Source: Clostridia bacterium | Lineage (GTDB): Bacteria; Bacillota; Clostridia; Christensenellales; Borkfalkiaceae | Length of the DNA stretch: 64,000 nucleotides | Assembly: GCA_014804995.1 (NCBI GenBank) | Contig: JAAUYS010000197.1 | Location: 1-64,000 of the forward strand | Direction of reading: 5' to 3' | Shown: positions 16,196 to 25,204 of the stretch, piece after piece | Layout of the letters: every line of letters begins with the position of its first letter | Position numbering within the stretch: position 1 is the first letter of the stretch | Program-made: the position numbers and the translations under genes | The notes under the pieces: model-generated | What the model was told of the DNA's origin: nothing | Database searches by the model: none | The model's input: only the letters and a program-made list of their open reading frames with translations

Positions 16196-17103
16196 TGGAA
16201 GAAAAGAACGTATTTACGGCAAAAACCGTAGACGAAGCCCTTGACATCGGGCTTAAAGAGCTGGGACTTACCTTAGGAGAAGTTGATTACGAAGTTTTGG
16301 AAGAGGGCAAGAAGAAGTTATTCGGCTCTGTAAAGGCGGTAATTAGAATTATACCTAAGGGCAGCGTTGAAGAAAAGAAGCCCGCAGTAAAGGCAGTTAA
16401 AGAAGTTAAAGCCGTAAAACCCGTAAGCAAAGAAAGCGCAACAAGCGCAGTAGGCGTTGTAGAGTTTATTGACGGACTTTTGAATATACTGGGCGTAACG
16501 GGTAAAAGCCAGATTGTAAGCGAAGACAAGACGGTTTTAATCGATATTAAGACCGAAAGCTCGGCAAGGGTTATCGGTAAGCGTGGCGACGTTCTCGACG
16601 CTATTCAGTGCATTGCAGGCGCAGTTGCAAACATCGGAAGAGACGAATACAAAAAGGTTGTAGTAGACTGCGAAAACTACCGCGCACAGCGTGAACAGAC
16701 CTTAAAGGACTTGGCGGACAAGCTCGCTAAAAAAGCGGTTGAAAGCGGTAGAAAGATTATTCTTGAACCTATGACCCCTTACGAAAGAAGGGTTATCCAT
16801 TCCGCGCTTGCAGAGAATACCGAAGTTAAGACGGCTTCCGAAGGAAGAGAACCCGCAAGATATATCGTGGTTATTCCCAACAACGCAAAGCCCGGAGACA
16901 GGGGCATAAGATACGGTGAAAGAAGACACGACAACCACGGCAGGGGAGACAGAAGACACTCTTCAAGAGACGGCGAAAGGCGCTTCGACAGACGCAGGGA
17001 GGGCGACGGAAAACCTTCCGGTGGCGGGGCTAAACGCGGTAAGAAGGAGATACACTTCGGCACGTTTTTAGGCAACAGCAACGACACAAAAAACGAAGAT
17101 TGA
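16195..17103 (+). CDS. jag: RNA-binding protein Jag/KhpB
   Basis: The 302-residue protein has an N-terminal Jag_N domain (residues 1-55, TAKTVDEALDIGLKELGL), a Lys/Val-rich linker (KEVKAVKPV), a KH domain with SSARVIGKRGDVLDAIQ near residue 125, and an R3H domain ending MTPYERRVIHSALAE near residue 205. The C-terminal tail is rich in Arg, Asp and Gly and probably disordered. KhpB binds RNA with KhpA and affects cell elongation; next to yidC it is the classical spoIIIJ-jag pair. Confidence 0.95.
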   Translation: MEEKNVFTAKTVDEALDIGLKELGLTLGEVDYEVLEEGKKKLFGSVKAVIRIIPKGSVEEKKPAVKAVKEVKAVKPVSKESATSAVGVVEFIDGLLNILGVTGKSQIVSEDKTVLIDIKTESSARVIGKRGDVLDAIQCIAGAVANIGRDEYKKVVVDCENYRAQREQTLKDLADKLAKKAVESGRKIILEPMTPYERRVIHSALAENTEVKTASEGREPARYIVVIPNNAKPGDRGIRYGERRHDNHGRGDRRHSSRDGERRFDRRREGDGKPSGGGAKRGKKEIHFGTFLGNSNDTKNED

Positions 17104-17180
17104 CCCCCATATATGCTTGAAATAACGCACTTTTAAGCAATTTTAAAACTAAAAAAAGGCGCAGTATATACGCTTTTATA

Positions 17181-17269
17181 TGATGGTTTTCGGCTAAACA
17201 CATCAATAAAAAAACCGAGGAGAAAGCAGATTTTTAAAAAGGTTACCTCGGACAAGGTAACCTTTTTTT
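17181..17269 (+). promoter_or_regulatory. preQ1-I riboswitch with transcription terminator upstream of queT
   Basis: The aptamer has P1 TGATG/CATCA, a loop containing TCGGCTAAACA, and an A-rich tail ending AAAAACCGA. The tail CCGA pairs with loop TCGG as the P2 pseudoknot, and the C after TCGG is the position that recognises preQ1 in the Bacillus queC switch. The tail CCGAGG (17215-17220) is also complementary to CCTCGG (17246-17251), which overlaps the terminator stem GGTTACC/GGTAACC followed by seven T. Ligand binding should therefore hide CCGA, free CCTCGG and terminate transcription. The gene downstream is a preQ1-type transporter, as expected. Confidence 0.88.
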
Positions 17270-17291
17270 AAGCCGAAATCTGCGAAGGACA

Positions 17292-17879
17292 ATGAAAAAC
17301 TTTTTTACTACCAAACGTATTTGCCGTGCGGGAGTTATCGCGGGGCTGTACGTTGCACTCACCTACGTATTCGGGCTTATCGCCTATGACGGCATACCCG
17401 AAATACGGCCTGCGGAAGCCTTGTGCATACTTCCGCTGTTCTATGCGGAAGCCGTTCCCGCGCTGTGGATAGGCTGTATGCTGGCAAATCTCGGTTCGCC
17501 GTTTATTATGTACGACGTACCTATCGGCGGGCTTGCAACGCTCATTTCGGCGTTGCTCACGTTTATCACAGGCAGGTTTATTAAAAACCGTTATTTAAAG
17601 CTTGGTATAGGCGGGCTATTCCCCGTTCTTGTAAACGCGTTTATTATCCCCATAATTATTGTTATATTGTGCGGAGGAAGCGAGGGCTTTGAGTCGGTAA
17701 ATATCGCGTACTGGACGTATTTCGGCTCTATGTGCGCCACACAGGCGCTGTGGGTGTACGGCTTGGGTTCTTTCCTGTATTTTGCAATCTTAGACTTACA
17801 GAAGAGAGGAGTTGCCGTATTTTTAGACGGCAAGAAACCGCCAAAACCCAAAACGGTTGAAAACACGGAAGAAAATTAA
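17292..17879 (+). CDS. queT: QueT-type ECF transporter substrate-binding membrane protein
   Basis: The 195-residue protein has about five or six hydrophobic helices and the QueT signature: the EIRPAEALCILPLFY segment near residue 36, then GCMLANLGSP and DVPIGGLATLISALLT. QueT is the S component that brings queuosine precursors (preQ1 or preQ0) into the cell using shared ECF energising subunits encoded elsewhere. The family, the riboswitch upstream and the absence of queuosine synthesis genes here all agree on salvage of preQ1. The ribosome site GAAGGA is unusually close to ATG and lies next to AAATCTGC, which can pair with GCAGATTT upstream. Confidence 0.92.
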   Translation: MKNFFTTKRICRAGVIAGLYVALTYVFGLIAYDGIPEIRPAEALCILPLFYAEAVPALWIGCMLANLGSPFIMYDVPIGGLATLISALLTFITGRFIKNRYLKLGIGGLFPVLVNAFIIPIIIVILCGGSEGFESVNIAYWTYFGSMCATQALWVYGLGSFLYFAILDLQKRGVAVFLDGKKPPKPKTVENTEEN

Positions 17880-17890
17880 ATTATAAAATA

Positions 17891-17928
17891 AGCCCGCCAC
17901 GGATATCCGTGGCGGGCCGTTTCTTTTT
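17891..17928. terminator. bidirectional terminator between queT and pckG
   Basis: GCCCGCCACGGAT and ATCCGTGGCGGGC form a 13-bp self-complementary stem with T-rich flanks on both sides. It separates convergent genes. Confidence 0.85.
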
Positions 17929-17931
17929 ATA

Positions 17932-19824
17932 TTACTTTTTATCTACTTTTTTAGCGGTAGCCTTGGGCTTTTCAATCTTTTCGCCCTCGGTCTTTACGGG
18001 CTTCTTTTCAGTCTTGCAGTTAGCTTTAAGCGTTTCAAGGCAGTCCCAAAGCTCCTGGGGGATTCTGTCCTTAATAGTGCCGTTGTAGTAGCCTTCAAGC
18101 TCTTCTGCTTCCTTAGCCCATTTCTCTTTATCGATTTCCAAAATAGCCTTTAAGTCGTTGATATCAAACTTCTTGCCGGGTTTTACTTCGTAATCAAGGT
18201 CGGTAAGGTCAATGTCTTCAGCCTTGGGAACGTAGCCGATAGCCGTTTCTTCTGCCTCTACGGGTGCGTCGGAGCAACGCTTTAAAATCCATTCGAGAAC
18301 GCGCATATTGTCGCCGAAGCCGGGCCACATAAAGTTGCCGTCTTTATCAGTTCTGAACCAGTTTACGTTAAAGATTTTGGGAGGATTTGCAACCTTTTTG
18401 CCCATTTCTACCCAGTGTGCGAAGTAATCGCCCATATGATAGCCGGCAAAAGGCTTCATTGCCATAGGGTCGTGGCGGAGAACGCCGACTGCACCTGCGG
18501 CCGCCGCGGTCGTTTCAGACGACATTGCAGAGCCGATGAATACGCCGTGGTTCCAATCCCTTGCCTCGTAAACGAGAGGGGTGGTAGAAGCTCTTCTTCC
18601 GCCGAAAATGATTGCGGAAAGGGGAACTGCATCCTTTTCAGAGTTGAATTTGTCGGAAATGCAAGGGCAGTTGCCTGCGGGAGCGGTAAAACGCGAGTTG
18701 GGATGTGCCGCACAGGTTGATTTGTCCTTTTTATCGAATTTAGCAGGGTCCCAAGGCTTACCCGTCCAGTCAATAACGTGTTCGGGAAGCTCCTTCGTCA
18801 AGCCCTCCCACCAAACTGTCATATCGTCGGTGTTTAAAGCGACGTTGGTGAAGATAGTTCCGCGCTTAGTCGACTGTAAAGCGTTGTAGTTGGAGTGTTC
18901 GTTCGTGCCGGGAGCAACGCCGAAGAAGCCGTTTTCGGGGTTTACAGCCCAAAGTCTGCCGTCTTTACCTACTCTTATCCAAGCGATGTCGTCGCCGATA
19001 GTTTCAATCTTGTAGCCCTTTTCTTCGTAATGTTTGGGGGGTATAAGCATTGCAAGGTTGGTCTTTCCGCAAGCGGAGGGGAAGGCCGCCGCAACGTACT
19101 TCTTCTCGCCGTCGGGGAAGGTTACGCCCAAAATAAGCATATGCTCAGCCATCCAGCCCTCGTTTTTGCCGAGGTAGGAAGCAATTCTTAACGCAAAGCA
19201 CTTTTTGCCGAGTAAAACGTTACCGCCGTAAGCAGAGTTTACGGAAATAATCAAATTTTCTTCGGGGAAGTGCATTATGTATCTCTTATCAGCGTCAACA
19301 TTGCATTTTGCGTGGAAGCCTTTAATAAAGTCGCCGTTCTTGCCAAGGGCGTTCAGGCACTGTTTGCCGACCCTGGTCATAATATTCATATTGAGTACGA
19401 CGTAGATGCTGTCGGTTACTTCAATACCAATTTTAGCGAATTCCGAACCTACAACGCCCATAGAATAGGGGATAACGTACATCGTTCTGCCCTTCATTGA
19501 ACCGCGGGAAATTTCGCTTGCAAGCTCTTTCGCCTGGTTGGGGTCCATCCAGTAGTTGATAGGACCTGCGTCCTCTTTATTCTTGGTGCAGATAAACGTT
19601 CTGTCTTCTACGCGGGCAACGTCGTTTACCTTGGTGCGGTGAAGATAACAGTCGGGTAAAAGAGCTTCGTTTAATTTAATAAGCTCACCGCTTTTAACGG
19701 CTTCTTCCTTTAAAGCCTTAATCTGGTCTGCGCTACCGTCAATCCAGACGATGTTATCGGGCTGGGCGAGTTCCGCGCTTTCCTGAACGAATTCAAGAAC
19801 TTTCTTATTTTTAGTCAGTGCCAT
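17932..19824 (-). CDS. pckG: Phosphoenolpyruvate carboxykinase (GTP)
   Basis: The 630-residue protein belongs to the GTP-dependent family. It has the kinase loop FPSACGKTNLAML near residue 250, the NSAYGGN and GRRASTTPLVYEARDWNHGVF segments, and the WFRTDKDGNFMWPGFGDNMRVL C-terminal motif. It interconverts oxaloacetate and PEP; in anaerobes it often runs in the carboxylating direction with GTP formation. The last 30 residues are a Lys-rich tail (KKPVKTEGEKIEKPK) beyond the conserved fold. A good AAGGAG lies before the start. It is monocistronic. Confidence 0.96.
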   Translation of the reverse strand: MALTKNKKVLEFVQESAELAQPDNIVWIDGSADQIKALKEEAVKSGELIKLNEALLPDCYLHRTKVNDVARVEDRTFICTKNKEDAGPINYWMDPNQAKELASEISRGSMKGRTMYVIPYSMGVVGSEFAKIGIEVTDSIYVVLNMNIMTRVGKQCLNALGKNGDFIKGFHAKCNVDADKRYIMHFPEENLIISVNSAYGGNVLLGKKCFALRIASYLGKNEGWMAEHMLILGVTFPDGEKKYVAAAFPSACGKTNLAMLIPPKHYEEKGYKIETIGDDIAWIRVGKDGRLWAVNPENGFFGVAPGTNEHSNYNALQSTKRGTIFTNVALNTDDMTVWWEGLTKELPEHVIDWTGKPWDPAKFDKKDKSTCAAHPNSRFTAPAGNCPCISDKFNSEKDAVPLSAIIFGGRRASTTPLVYEARDWNHGVFIGSAMSSETTAAAAGAVGVLRHDPMAMKPFAGYHMGDYFAHWVEMGKKVANPPKIFNVNWFRTDKDGNFMWPGFGDNMRVLEWILKRCSDAPVEAEETAIGYVPKAEDIDLTDLDYEVKPGKKFDINDLKAILEIDKEKWAKEAEELEGYYNGTIKDRIPQELWDCLETLKANCKTEKKPVKTEGEKIEKPKATAKKVDKK

Positions 19825-20047
19825 AAATATATACTCCTTAAAAATTCAAAACGTATTGAAAAATAGAAAAATTTCTACCGAATACTATTATATTATACTT
19901 TGTCAAAAAAATCAAATTAATTAAGCGTTTTAATTGTGAAAATAAACACATAAAAACTTCATATTATTACACAAAAGTACAAAATACGCAAAAACTTTTA
20001 AAGTATAATTATATAAAGGCAGGGCAACGCCCTGAAAGGATTAAAGT

Positions 20048-21061
20048 ATGGCGTACACTAAAAATATAGCTGTAATAAAGGGAATAAAGGACGGGTTCTC
20101 CGCGGACGGCGGAAAGCTTTCCGGTCTTATCAAGGCGGAGAAGTACGGGGCTAAACTGAGGGTTGAAGTAAGCCTTATAAACTTTGCGCCTTTGACGGAG
20201 GGCAGGTACGTCTGCGCCGTGTCCGACGGAAAGAAGACTATTTTAATAGAGGACGGCGTTTTCGAAGGGGAGAGCGAGGTTGATACCTCCCAGGGCTTTG
20301 CCTCTTTAATTTGCTTGGTTAAGGGGCAGGTTTACCCCGTTGCCTCGGCAATATGCGGTAACTTCCACGATACGGCGCTTTCAATAAAGGCGGAAGTGGA
20401 GAGGGCGGAAAACCTTAAAACTGCAGGCGGTAAGCCCGCGGAAGAAGAAAAGAAACCGCGGAACAAAACCATTAGTAAAAAGGTTGAAGAAGTATACGAG
20501 GACGAAGCTATAGCGGAGGTTAATTACTATGAATACGCAAAAACTGATGAGGACGGTAGCCCTGTACGCAAGGATAAAAAGAAAGAAGCAAAAGGGTACG
20601 AAGCTTTGCACTATGAGACGGCTTCTTGCACTGTCGAAGAAGAACAAGACGGCGTAAAAAGTGCTGAAACTAAGGCATATTCGGGGGGCAATGGCAAAAA
20701 CAACCCCCAAAACCCCATAGTTGAAAGCGGTATATTCTATGAAAATATGAAGGACGAAATCGACGGAATATTGCAAAAATACCCCGCCGTAGAGGAGCTT
20801 GAGGCTTTAATTGAAGGCTCAAAATGGGTTAAAATTTCTTACGGGGACGGTGGGTTTTACGTGTTCGGTGTGCTATATTCCGAGGGGAAACCCGCCTACA
20901 TATGCTACGGCGTACCCGCCGAGCAGAGCGCAATTCCGCCGGAAAGTATGAAAGATATGGCGTCCTTTATCCCGTCTTCCAGGGATAATTCGACTACCGG
21001 CTACTGGGTTATGTATCAGGATGCCGAAACGGGCGCAAGCATAAAGGTAGACGCAGTATAG
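20048..21061 (+). CDS. conserved hypothetical protein of Clostridia
   Basis: The 337-residue protein has two ordered parts. The N-terminal domain (residues 1-120) looks like a beta-rich module with GRYVCAVSDGKK and VYPVASAICGNF. A charged linker of about 95 residues follows. The C-terminal domain (about 225-337) has WVKISYGDGGFYVFGVLY, KPAYICYGVPA and TTGYWVMYQDAETGASIKV. I recall this C-terminal pattern from many Clostridia hypothetical proteins without a known function. GAAAGGA precedes ATG, and the leader carries a small CAGGGC/GCCCTG hairpin. No signal peptide is seen, so it is probably cytoplasmic. Confidence 0.75.
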   Translation: MAYTKNIAVIKGIKDGFSADGGKLSGLIKAEKYGAKLRVEVSLINFAPLTEGRYVCAVSDGKKTILIEDGVFEGESEVDTSQGFASLICLVKGQVYPVASAICGNFHDTALSIKAEVERAENLKTAGGKPAEEEKKPRNKTISKKVEEVYEDEAIAEVNYYEYAKTDEDGSPVRKDKKKEAKGYEALHYETASCTVEEEQDGVKSAETKAYSGGNGKNNPQNPIVESGIFYENMKDEIDGILQKYPAVEELEALIEGSKWVKISYGDGGFYVFGVLYSEGKPAYICYGVPAEQSAIPPESMKDMASFIPSSRDNSTTGYWVMYQDAETGASIKVDAV

Positions 21062-21063
21062 AA

Positions 21064-21095
21064 AAAGCTCCGCATTGCGGAGCTTTATTATTTTA
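21064..21095 (+). terminator. intrinsic terminator
   Basis: AAAGCTCCGC and GCGGAGCTTT pair around a three-base loop, followed by ATTATTTT. It ends the preceding plus-strand gene and touches the 3' end of the convergent small gene. Confidence 0.8.
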
Positions 21096-21297
21096 ACCCT
21101 TTAAAGGGCTTAAAGGCTATTAAAGAATAGATGCAAAACAGTGCCGAAACCCCGCATTGCGCAAGGAATACGCGGTAGGCAACGACGTGTCCGAAGGTCA
21201 AAAATTTTAATAAATCAAAGCCCGTTAAAGCCAATACACCCCCGAATATGCCTAAAATAACGAGGTTTGCGACGCATAAATAGCAAGTTGCTTTCAT
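21088..21297 (-). CDS. small DUF378-like membrane protein
   Basis: The 69-residue protein is almost entirely two transmembrane helices. The segments LVILGIFGGVLALTGFDLLKFL and VAYRVFLAQCGVSALFCIYSLIAF match the DUF378 (YuzA-like) pattern, in which LNWGLVGLFGFDLV is followed by RIVYILVGLAALY. The function of the family is unknown. No clear ribosome site is visible before the ATG, which lowers confidence in the exact start. Confidence 0.65.
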   Translation of the reverse strand: MKATCYLCVANLVILGIFGGVLALTGFDLLKFLTFGHVVAYRVFLAQCGVSALFCIYSLIAFKPFKGLK

Positions 21298-21330
21298 AGA
21301 AGCAGTATGCGCTTTTAACCGTGTTTTATA

Positions 21331-21591
21331 CTAAACGGAAATATTGTCTAAAACGAGTTTGTCAAACTCCGGCGCGTCGGCAAAGTCGCGGGGGAGGAAT
21401 TTGACCGTTCTGAATTTGGCGTAATTAAAGATATGCGTTTTTAAGAGTATGGGCGTTGCGATATCCAACGCTTCGCAAATGTCCGAAAGGTAGTTAAAAA
21501 ATTCGGAGTATGAAAATTTATCATCCCGATTGTAAGTAAGCTGTTTTACTATTTTTTCCCCGACAATAACTTTTGCCCAAATTCTAAACAT
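21331..21591 (-). CDS. conserved hypothetical protein, 86 residues
   Basis: The small soluble protein starts MFRIWAKVIVGEKIVKQ and contains FFNYLSDICEALDIATPILLKTHI and FRTVKFLPRDFADAPEFDKL. I recognise this as a pattern found in many Clostridia genomes, but no function is known. It lies 34 bp upstream of the DUF378-like gene on the same strand, so the two may be cotranscribed. No cysteine or catalytic motif stands out. Confidence 0.68.
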   Translation of the reverse strand: MFRIWAKVIVGEKIVKQLTYNRDDKFSYSEFFNYLSDICEALDIATPILLKTHIFNYAKFRTVKFLPRDFADAPEFDKLVLDNISV

Positions 21592-21679
21592 ATTACCATT
21601 ATAGTTTAAACGGCAGAATTAGGCAACTTATTAAGCCCTTCTTTGGGCAAAGTTATATAAATTTAATAACGCGCAGGTA

Positions 21680-21708
21680 TTGACAAAACTTCCTTTAAAT
21701 TATATAAT
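21680..21708 (+). promoter_or_regulatory. strong sigma-A promoter of greA
   Basis: TTGACA, a 17-bp spacer and TATAAT form a consensus promoter about 80 bp upstream of greA. Transcription should start near 21715. Confidence 0.85.
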
Positions 21709-21724
21709 AGTGTGAGGAAAAGTG

Positions 21725-21763
21725 GTGATTTCGCACAGCGAAATCACTTTTAATTATTTTTTT
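21725..21763 (+). terminator. terminator in the greA leader
   Basis: GTGATTTCGC and GCGAAATCAC form a perfect 10-bp stem with loop ACA. TTTTAATTATTTTTTT follows. It lies about 10 bases after the predicted transcription start and before the greA ribosome site, so a roughly 45-base RNA would be made unless polymerase reads through. Confidence 0.75.
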
Positions 21764-21786
21764 ATCCCAAATTAGGAGTATTTATA

Positions 21787-22257
21787 ATGGCAGAACTGAT
21801 TGTAATGACCCAAAAGAATTACGACGACTTGAAAAAAGAGCTTGATTACCTTGTAAAGGTAAAGCGCCCGGAAATTATAGAGAGAATTGCCGAAGCGAGA
21901 AGCCACGGCGACCTTTCCGAAAACGCAGAATACGACGCGGCCCGTGAAGAACAGCGTTCCAACGAGGGCAAAATTGCGGAATTGGAATATAAAATTAAGA
22001 ACGCGGACATCCGCGAAGAAGATACCGATACCAGCTACGTTCATTTAGGCAGTATGGTTACCGTCTACGACGAGGATTTGGAGGAAGCGCAGAATTATAC
22101 TATAACTTCCGTAACCGAAGTTGACGTTATGGCGGGTAAAATTTCAGTTGACTCGCCCGTAGGTTCGGCGCTTTTAAAGAAAAAAGTCGGCGACAGGGTA
22201 ACGGTAAAATGCCCCGACGGCACTGAATACGTACTTAAAATTATAACAATCGGGTAA
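21787..22257 (+). CDS. greA: Transcription elongation factor GreA
   Basis: The 156-residue protein has the N-terminal coiled-coil finger (residues 10-75), including RIAEARSHGDLSENAEYDAAREEQ, which carries the acidic tip that enters the RNA polymerase channel. A C-terminal FKBP-like domain follows, with ISVDSPVGSALLKKKVGD. It stimulates cleavage of backtracked RNA. TTAGGAGT precedes ATG. It is followed five bases later by lysS, an order seen in many Firmicutes. Confidence 0.96.
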   Translation: MAELIVMTQKNYDDLKKELDYLVKVKRPEIIERIAEARSHGDLSENAEYDAAREEQRSNEGKIAELEYKIKNADIREEDTDTSYVHLGSMVTVYDEDLEEAQNYTITSVTEVDVMAGKISVDSPVGSALLKKKVGDRVTVKCPDGTEYVLKIITIG

Positions 22258-22262
22258 TTATA

Positions 22263-23777
22263 ATGGCAGAAAATTTACAGAATTTATCCCCTGAGGAAGA
22301 AGAATTAAAGTTAGCCGAGCAGGCGCGTATACGCCGTGAGAAGCTGCAAAAGCTCTGCGAAGAGGGAAATAACCCTTATGCAAAGGTAAAGTACGCCGTT
22401 TCCGCACGCTCGCAGGAAATAAAGGAAAACTATAATAGCCTTGAAGGAAAGGAAGTAAGTATTGCGGGCAGATTAATGTCCCGCAGGATTATGGGCAAGG
22501 CATCTTTTGCGCACGTTCAGGACGACGACGGACTGTTGCAAATTTACGTCAAGCGCGACGACGTGGGTGAAGAGGACTACGCTTCATTTAAAAAGGACTA
22601 CGACATAGGCGACATTATCGGCGTAAAGGGCTACGTGTTTATGACGCAGACGGGGGAAGTTTCCGTTCACTGCACGCATATAGAAATGCTGTCAAAGTGC
22701 CTTTTGCCCTTGCCTGAAAAACAGCACGGTCTTAAAGATACCGATATCCGCTACCGTCAGAGGGAGCTTGATTTAATCGTCAACCCCGAGGTTAAAAGCA
22801 CGTTCGTTAAGCGTTCAAAGATACTTACCGCGCTCAGGGATTACCTTGATAACGCGGGCTTTTTAGAGGTAGATACGCCCGTTTTGAACACGATTGAAAT
22901 AGGTGCGTCGGCAAGACCTTTTAAGACGAAGCACAACGCGTTAGATATAGATATGTACCTCAGAATTGAGACCGAATTATACCTTAAACGGCTCATAGTA
23001 GGGGGTCTAGGACGTGTTTACGAGGTTGGACGCATATTCCGCAACGAGGGAATGGACGCCTTCCATAACCCTGAATTTACTACGATTGAGTGCTACGCAT
23101 CTTATCTTGATTACTTCGATATGATGAACCTTGTGGAAGAGATGTACGCAACCGTTGCAAATAAGGTTTGCGGGACGACGGATATAACCTATCAGGGTAC
23201 TGAGATACATCTCGGCGGGAAGTGGGCGCGTCTTACAATGAAGGAAGCCGTTAAAAAATACTCCGGTGCAGATTACGAAGATTGGAAGTCCGACGAGGAC
23301 GCGCGCGCCTGTGCTAAGAAGTTAGGCGTAACCGTGGAAGAGGGCGAAAGCGCGACCAAGGGACACGTTCTTATAGCGCTTTTTGACGCTTTTGTTGAAG
23401 ATAAGCTCGTTCAGCCCACCTTTATTTACGATTATCCCGTGGAAAATTCACCCCTTGCAAAGCGCAAGGAGGATGAGCCTGCGTTCACGCAGAGGTTCGA
23501 GTACTTTATTTGCGGACACGAATTCGGCAACGCCTTTTCCGAGTTGAACGACCCCATTGACCAGAAGCAGAGGTTTGTAAAACAGGTTGAAGCGAAGAGG
23601 GCGCAAGACCCCGCTTGCAACGCGCAGGTGGACGAAGAATTTGTAACCGCGCTTGAATACGGCTTGCCCCCTACGGGCGGTTTGGGCTTCGGCGTGGACA
23701 GGCTTGTAATGCTTTTGACGGACAGCGCGACGATTAGGGACGTGTTGTTATTCCCGACAATGAAGCCTAAAAAATAA
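22263..23777 (+). CDS. lysS: Lysyl-tRNA synthetase (class II)
   Basis: The 504-residue protein has an N-terminal OB anticodon-binding domain (about 60-170, VSIAGRLMSRRIMGKASFAHVQD) and the class II catalytic core. Motif 2 is YEVGRIFRNEGMDAFHNPEFT and motif 3 is GGLGFGVDRLVMLLTDS. It charges tRNA-Lys. It starts close after greA and is probably translated from the same mRNA. Confidence 0.97.
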   Translation: MAENLQNLSPEEEELKLAEQARIRREKLQKLCEEGNNPYAKVKYAVSARSQEIKENYNSLEGKEVSIAGRLMSRRIMGKASFAHVQDDDGLLQIYVKRDDVGEEDYASFKKDYDIGDIIGVKGYVFMTQTGEVSVHCTHIEMLSKCLLPLPEKQHGLKDTDIRYRQRELDLIVNPEVKSTFVKRSKILTALRDYLDNAGFLEVDTPVLNTIEIGASARPFKTKHNALDIDMYLRIETELYLKRLIVGGLGRVYEVGRIFRNEGMDAFHNPEFTTIECYASYLDYFDMMNLVEEMYATVANKVCGTTDITYQGTEIHLGGKWARLTMKEAVKKYSGADYEDWKSDEDARACAKKLGVTVEEGESATKGHVLIALFDAFVEDKLVQPTFIYDYPVENSPLAKRKEDEPAFTQRFEYFICGHEFGNAFSELNDPIDQKQRFVKQVEAKRAQDPACNAQVDEEFVTALEYGLPPTGGLGFGVDRLVMLLTDSATIRDVLLFPTMKPKK

Positions 23778-23863
23778 CGGCACAAAAGGGGTTTATTTAA
23801 GGCATATATGGCACTCTACGGCTAAAATTGACCGTCGGGAACCCGATGGGAGGTTAAACTTTT

Positions 23864-25204
23864 ATGTACAAATATCTCATATATTCTACGCTGAAAGCGT
23901 ACGCAAAGACGGATAAATCTTTCCATATGCCCGGGCATAAGGCAAGGGGGGACTTTAAGTCTAAATTCCCCGTAGCGCCTATGGACATTACCGAGCTTAG
24001 CTATTCCGACAATCTTATGTGTCCTACGGGAGTTATCGCCAAAGCGCAAAAAGATTTGGCGGAAATTTTGGGCGCAAAGCACAGCTTTATTTTAACCGAC
24101 GGTTCTTCGTCGGGCGTGCTTACTATGATGTACGCGCTTTCAAAGTTCGGCAATAAAGTCATAGTACCCCGTAACAGTCACATAAGCGTTTGGAACGCCT
24201 GCAAGCTGTTTGGAATAGAACCCGTAATAGTACAGGGTGCGCACGACGAGGGTGTTCTTTTGCCCCCCAGCTCGTCGCTTATTGAAAAGCTTGTTTCCAA
24301 CGACAGAACTATAGGCGGTATGATTGTAACCTCCCCCGACTACTTCGGAAACGTTGCGCCTTTAAAGCAATATTCCGTCATTTTGAAGAAGTATTCCCGT
24401 TTTCTCTGCGTGGACGGCGCGCACGGAGCGCACCTCGTGTTCGAGGACGCAAAAAAGGGACACGCAGGCGTTTATGCGGACGCTTGGGTGGACGGAGCGC
24501 ACAAGACGTTGCCCTCTTTAACGCAGGGCGCGGTTATCTCTTGCAATAACGATAAATTGTTACCGTATGTGGAGGAGGGAATTTCTTTCTTCCGCACTAC
24601 TTCGCCGAGCTATCCCATAATGGCTTCGGTAGAATACGCGTTTAAATACATTGCAAACAATAAAAAGCTTTACGACTCCGCCAAGGTTTCGGTCGCTTCT
24701 TTCAGGGAAAAATGCCCGATAAAGCTCTATCCCTCCGAAGACTGGACTAAAATCGTGGTGGATTTTGAGGAATTGGGCGTTTCCTCCTACACGGCGCAAA
24801 GCATTTTGGAAAAGAAGGGACTTTACCCCGAGCTTGCCGACGGCAAGTACCTTATTTTCTACTTGTCGCCCGTAACCGCGGCAAACGATTTAAGCACTCT
24901 ACTTGCCTACCTTACGGCTATGACAACGGACAAACGCCTTAAAAGGAACTTTACGGGCAGACCGCCTATGCCGATAACTGCAAGGACATACAGCTATCAG
25001 TACGCGTTAAAACAGAAGAAAGAGCTTATCCCCATTAATCAGTCCGTGGGCAGAATGTGCGCAAAAAACGCGGGTACTTCGCCCCCGTGCGTGCCTATCA
25101 TCTGCGCGGGCGAATTGATAACCGAAGGCGCGGTACGCTACATTATGTATGCAGGCGCAAACTTCGGGCTTGAGGGCGATAAGATTTGGGTGGTTAAAAA
25201 CTGA
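23864..25204 (+). CDS. Orn/Lys/Arg decarboxylase-family PLP enzyme (YaaO-like)
   Basis: The 446-residue protein has the N-terminal SFHMPGHKARGDF motif of the family, ITELSYSDNL, and the PLP-lysine segment DAWVDGAHKTLPSLTQGA. These enzymes decarboxylate arginine, lysine or ornithine. The Bacillus homologue yaaO lies in the same neighbourhood before tmk and its substrate is uncertain, so I do not assign one. The protein is shorter than biosynthetic SpeA-type enzymes. Its stop codon TGA overlaps the start of tmk. Confidence 0.88.
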   Translation: MYKYLIYSTLKAYAKTDKSFHMPGHKARGDFKSKFPVAPMDITELSYSDNLMCPTGVIAKAQKDLAEILGAKHSFILTDGSSSGVLTMMYALSKFGNKVIVPRNSHISVWNACKLFGIEPVIVQGAHDEGVLLPPSSSLIEKLVSNDRTIGGMIVTSPDYFGNVAPLKQYSVILKKYSRFLCVDGAHGAHLVFEDAKKGHAGVYADAWVDGAHKTLPSLTQGAVISCNNDKLLPYVEEGISFFRTTSPSYPIMASVEYAFKYIANNKKLYDSAKVSVASFREKCPIKLYPSEDWTKIVVDFEELGVSSYTAQSILEKKGLYPELADGKYLIFYLSPVTAANDLSTLLAYLTAMTTDKRLKRNFTGRPPMPITARTYSYQYALKQKKELIPINQSVGRMCAKNAGTSPPCVPIICAGELITEGAVRYIMYAGANFGLEGDKIWVVKN

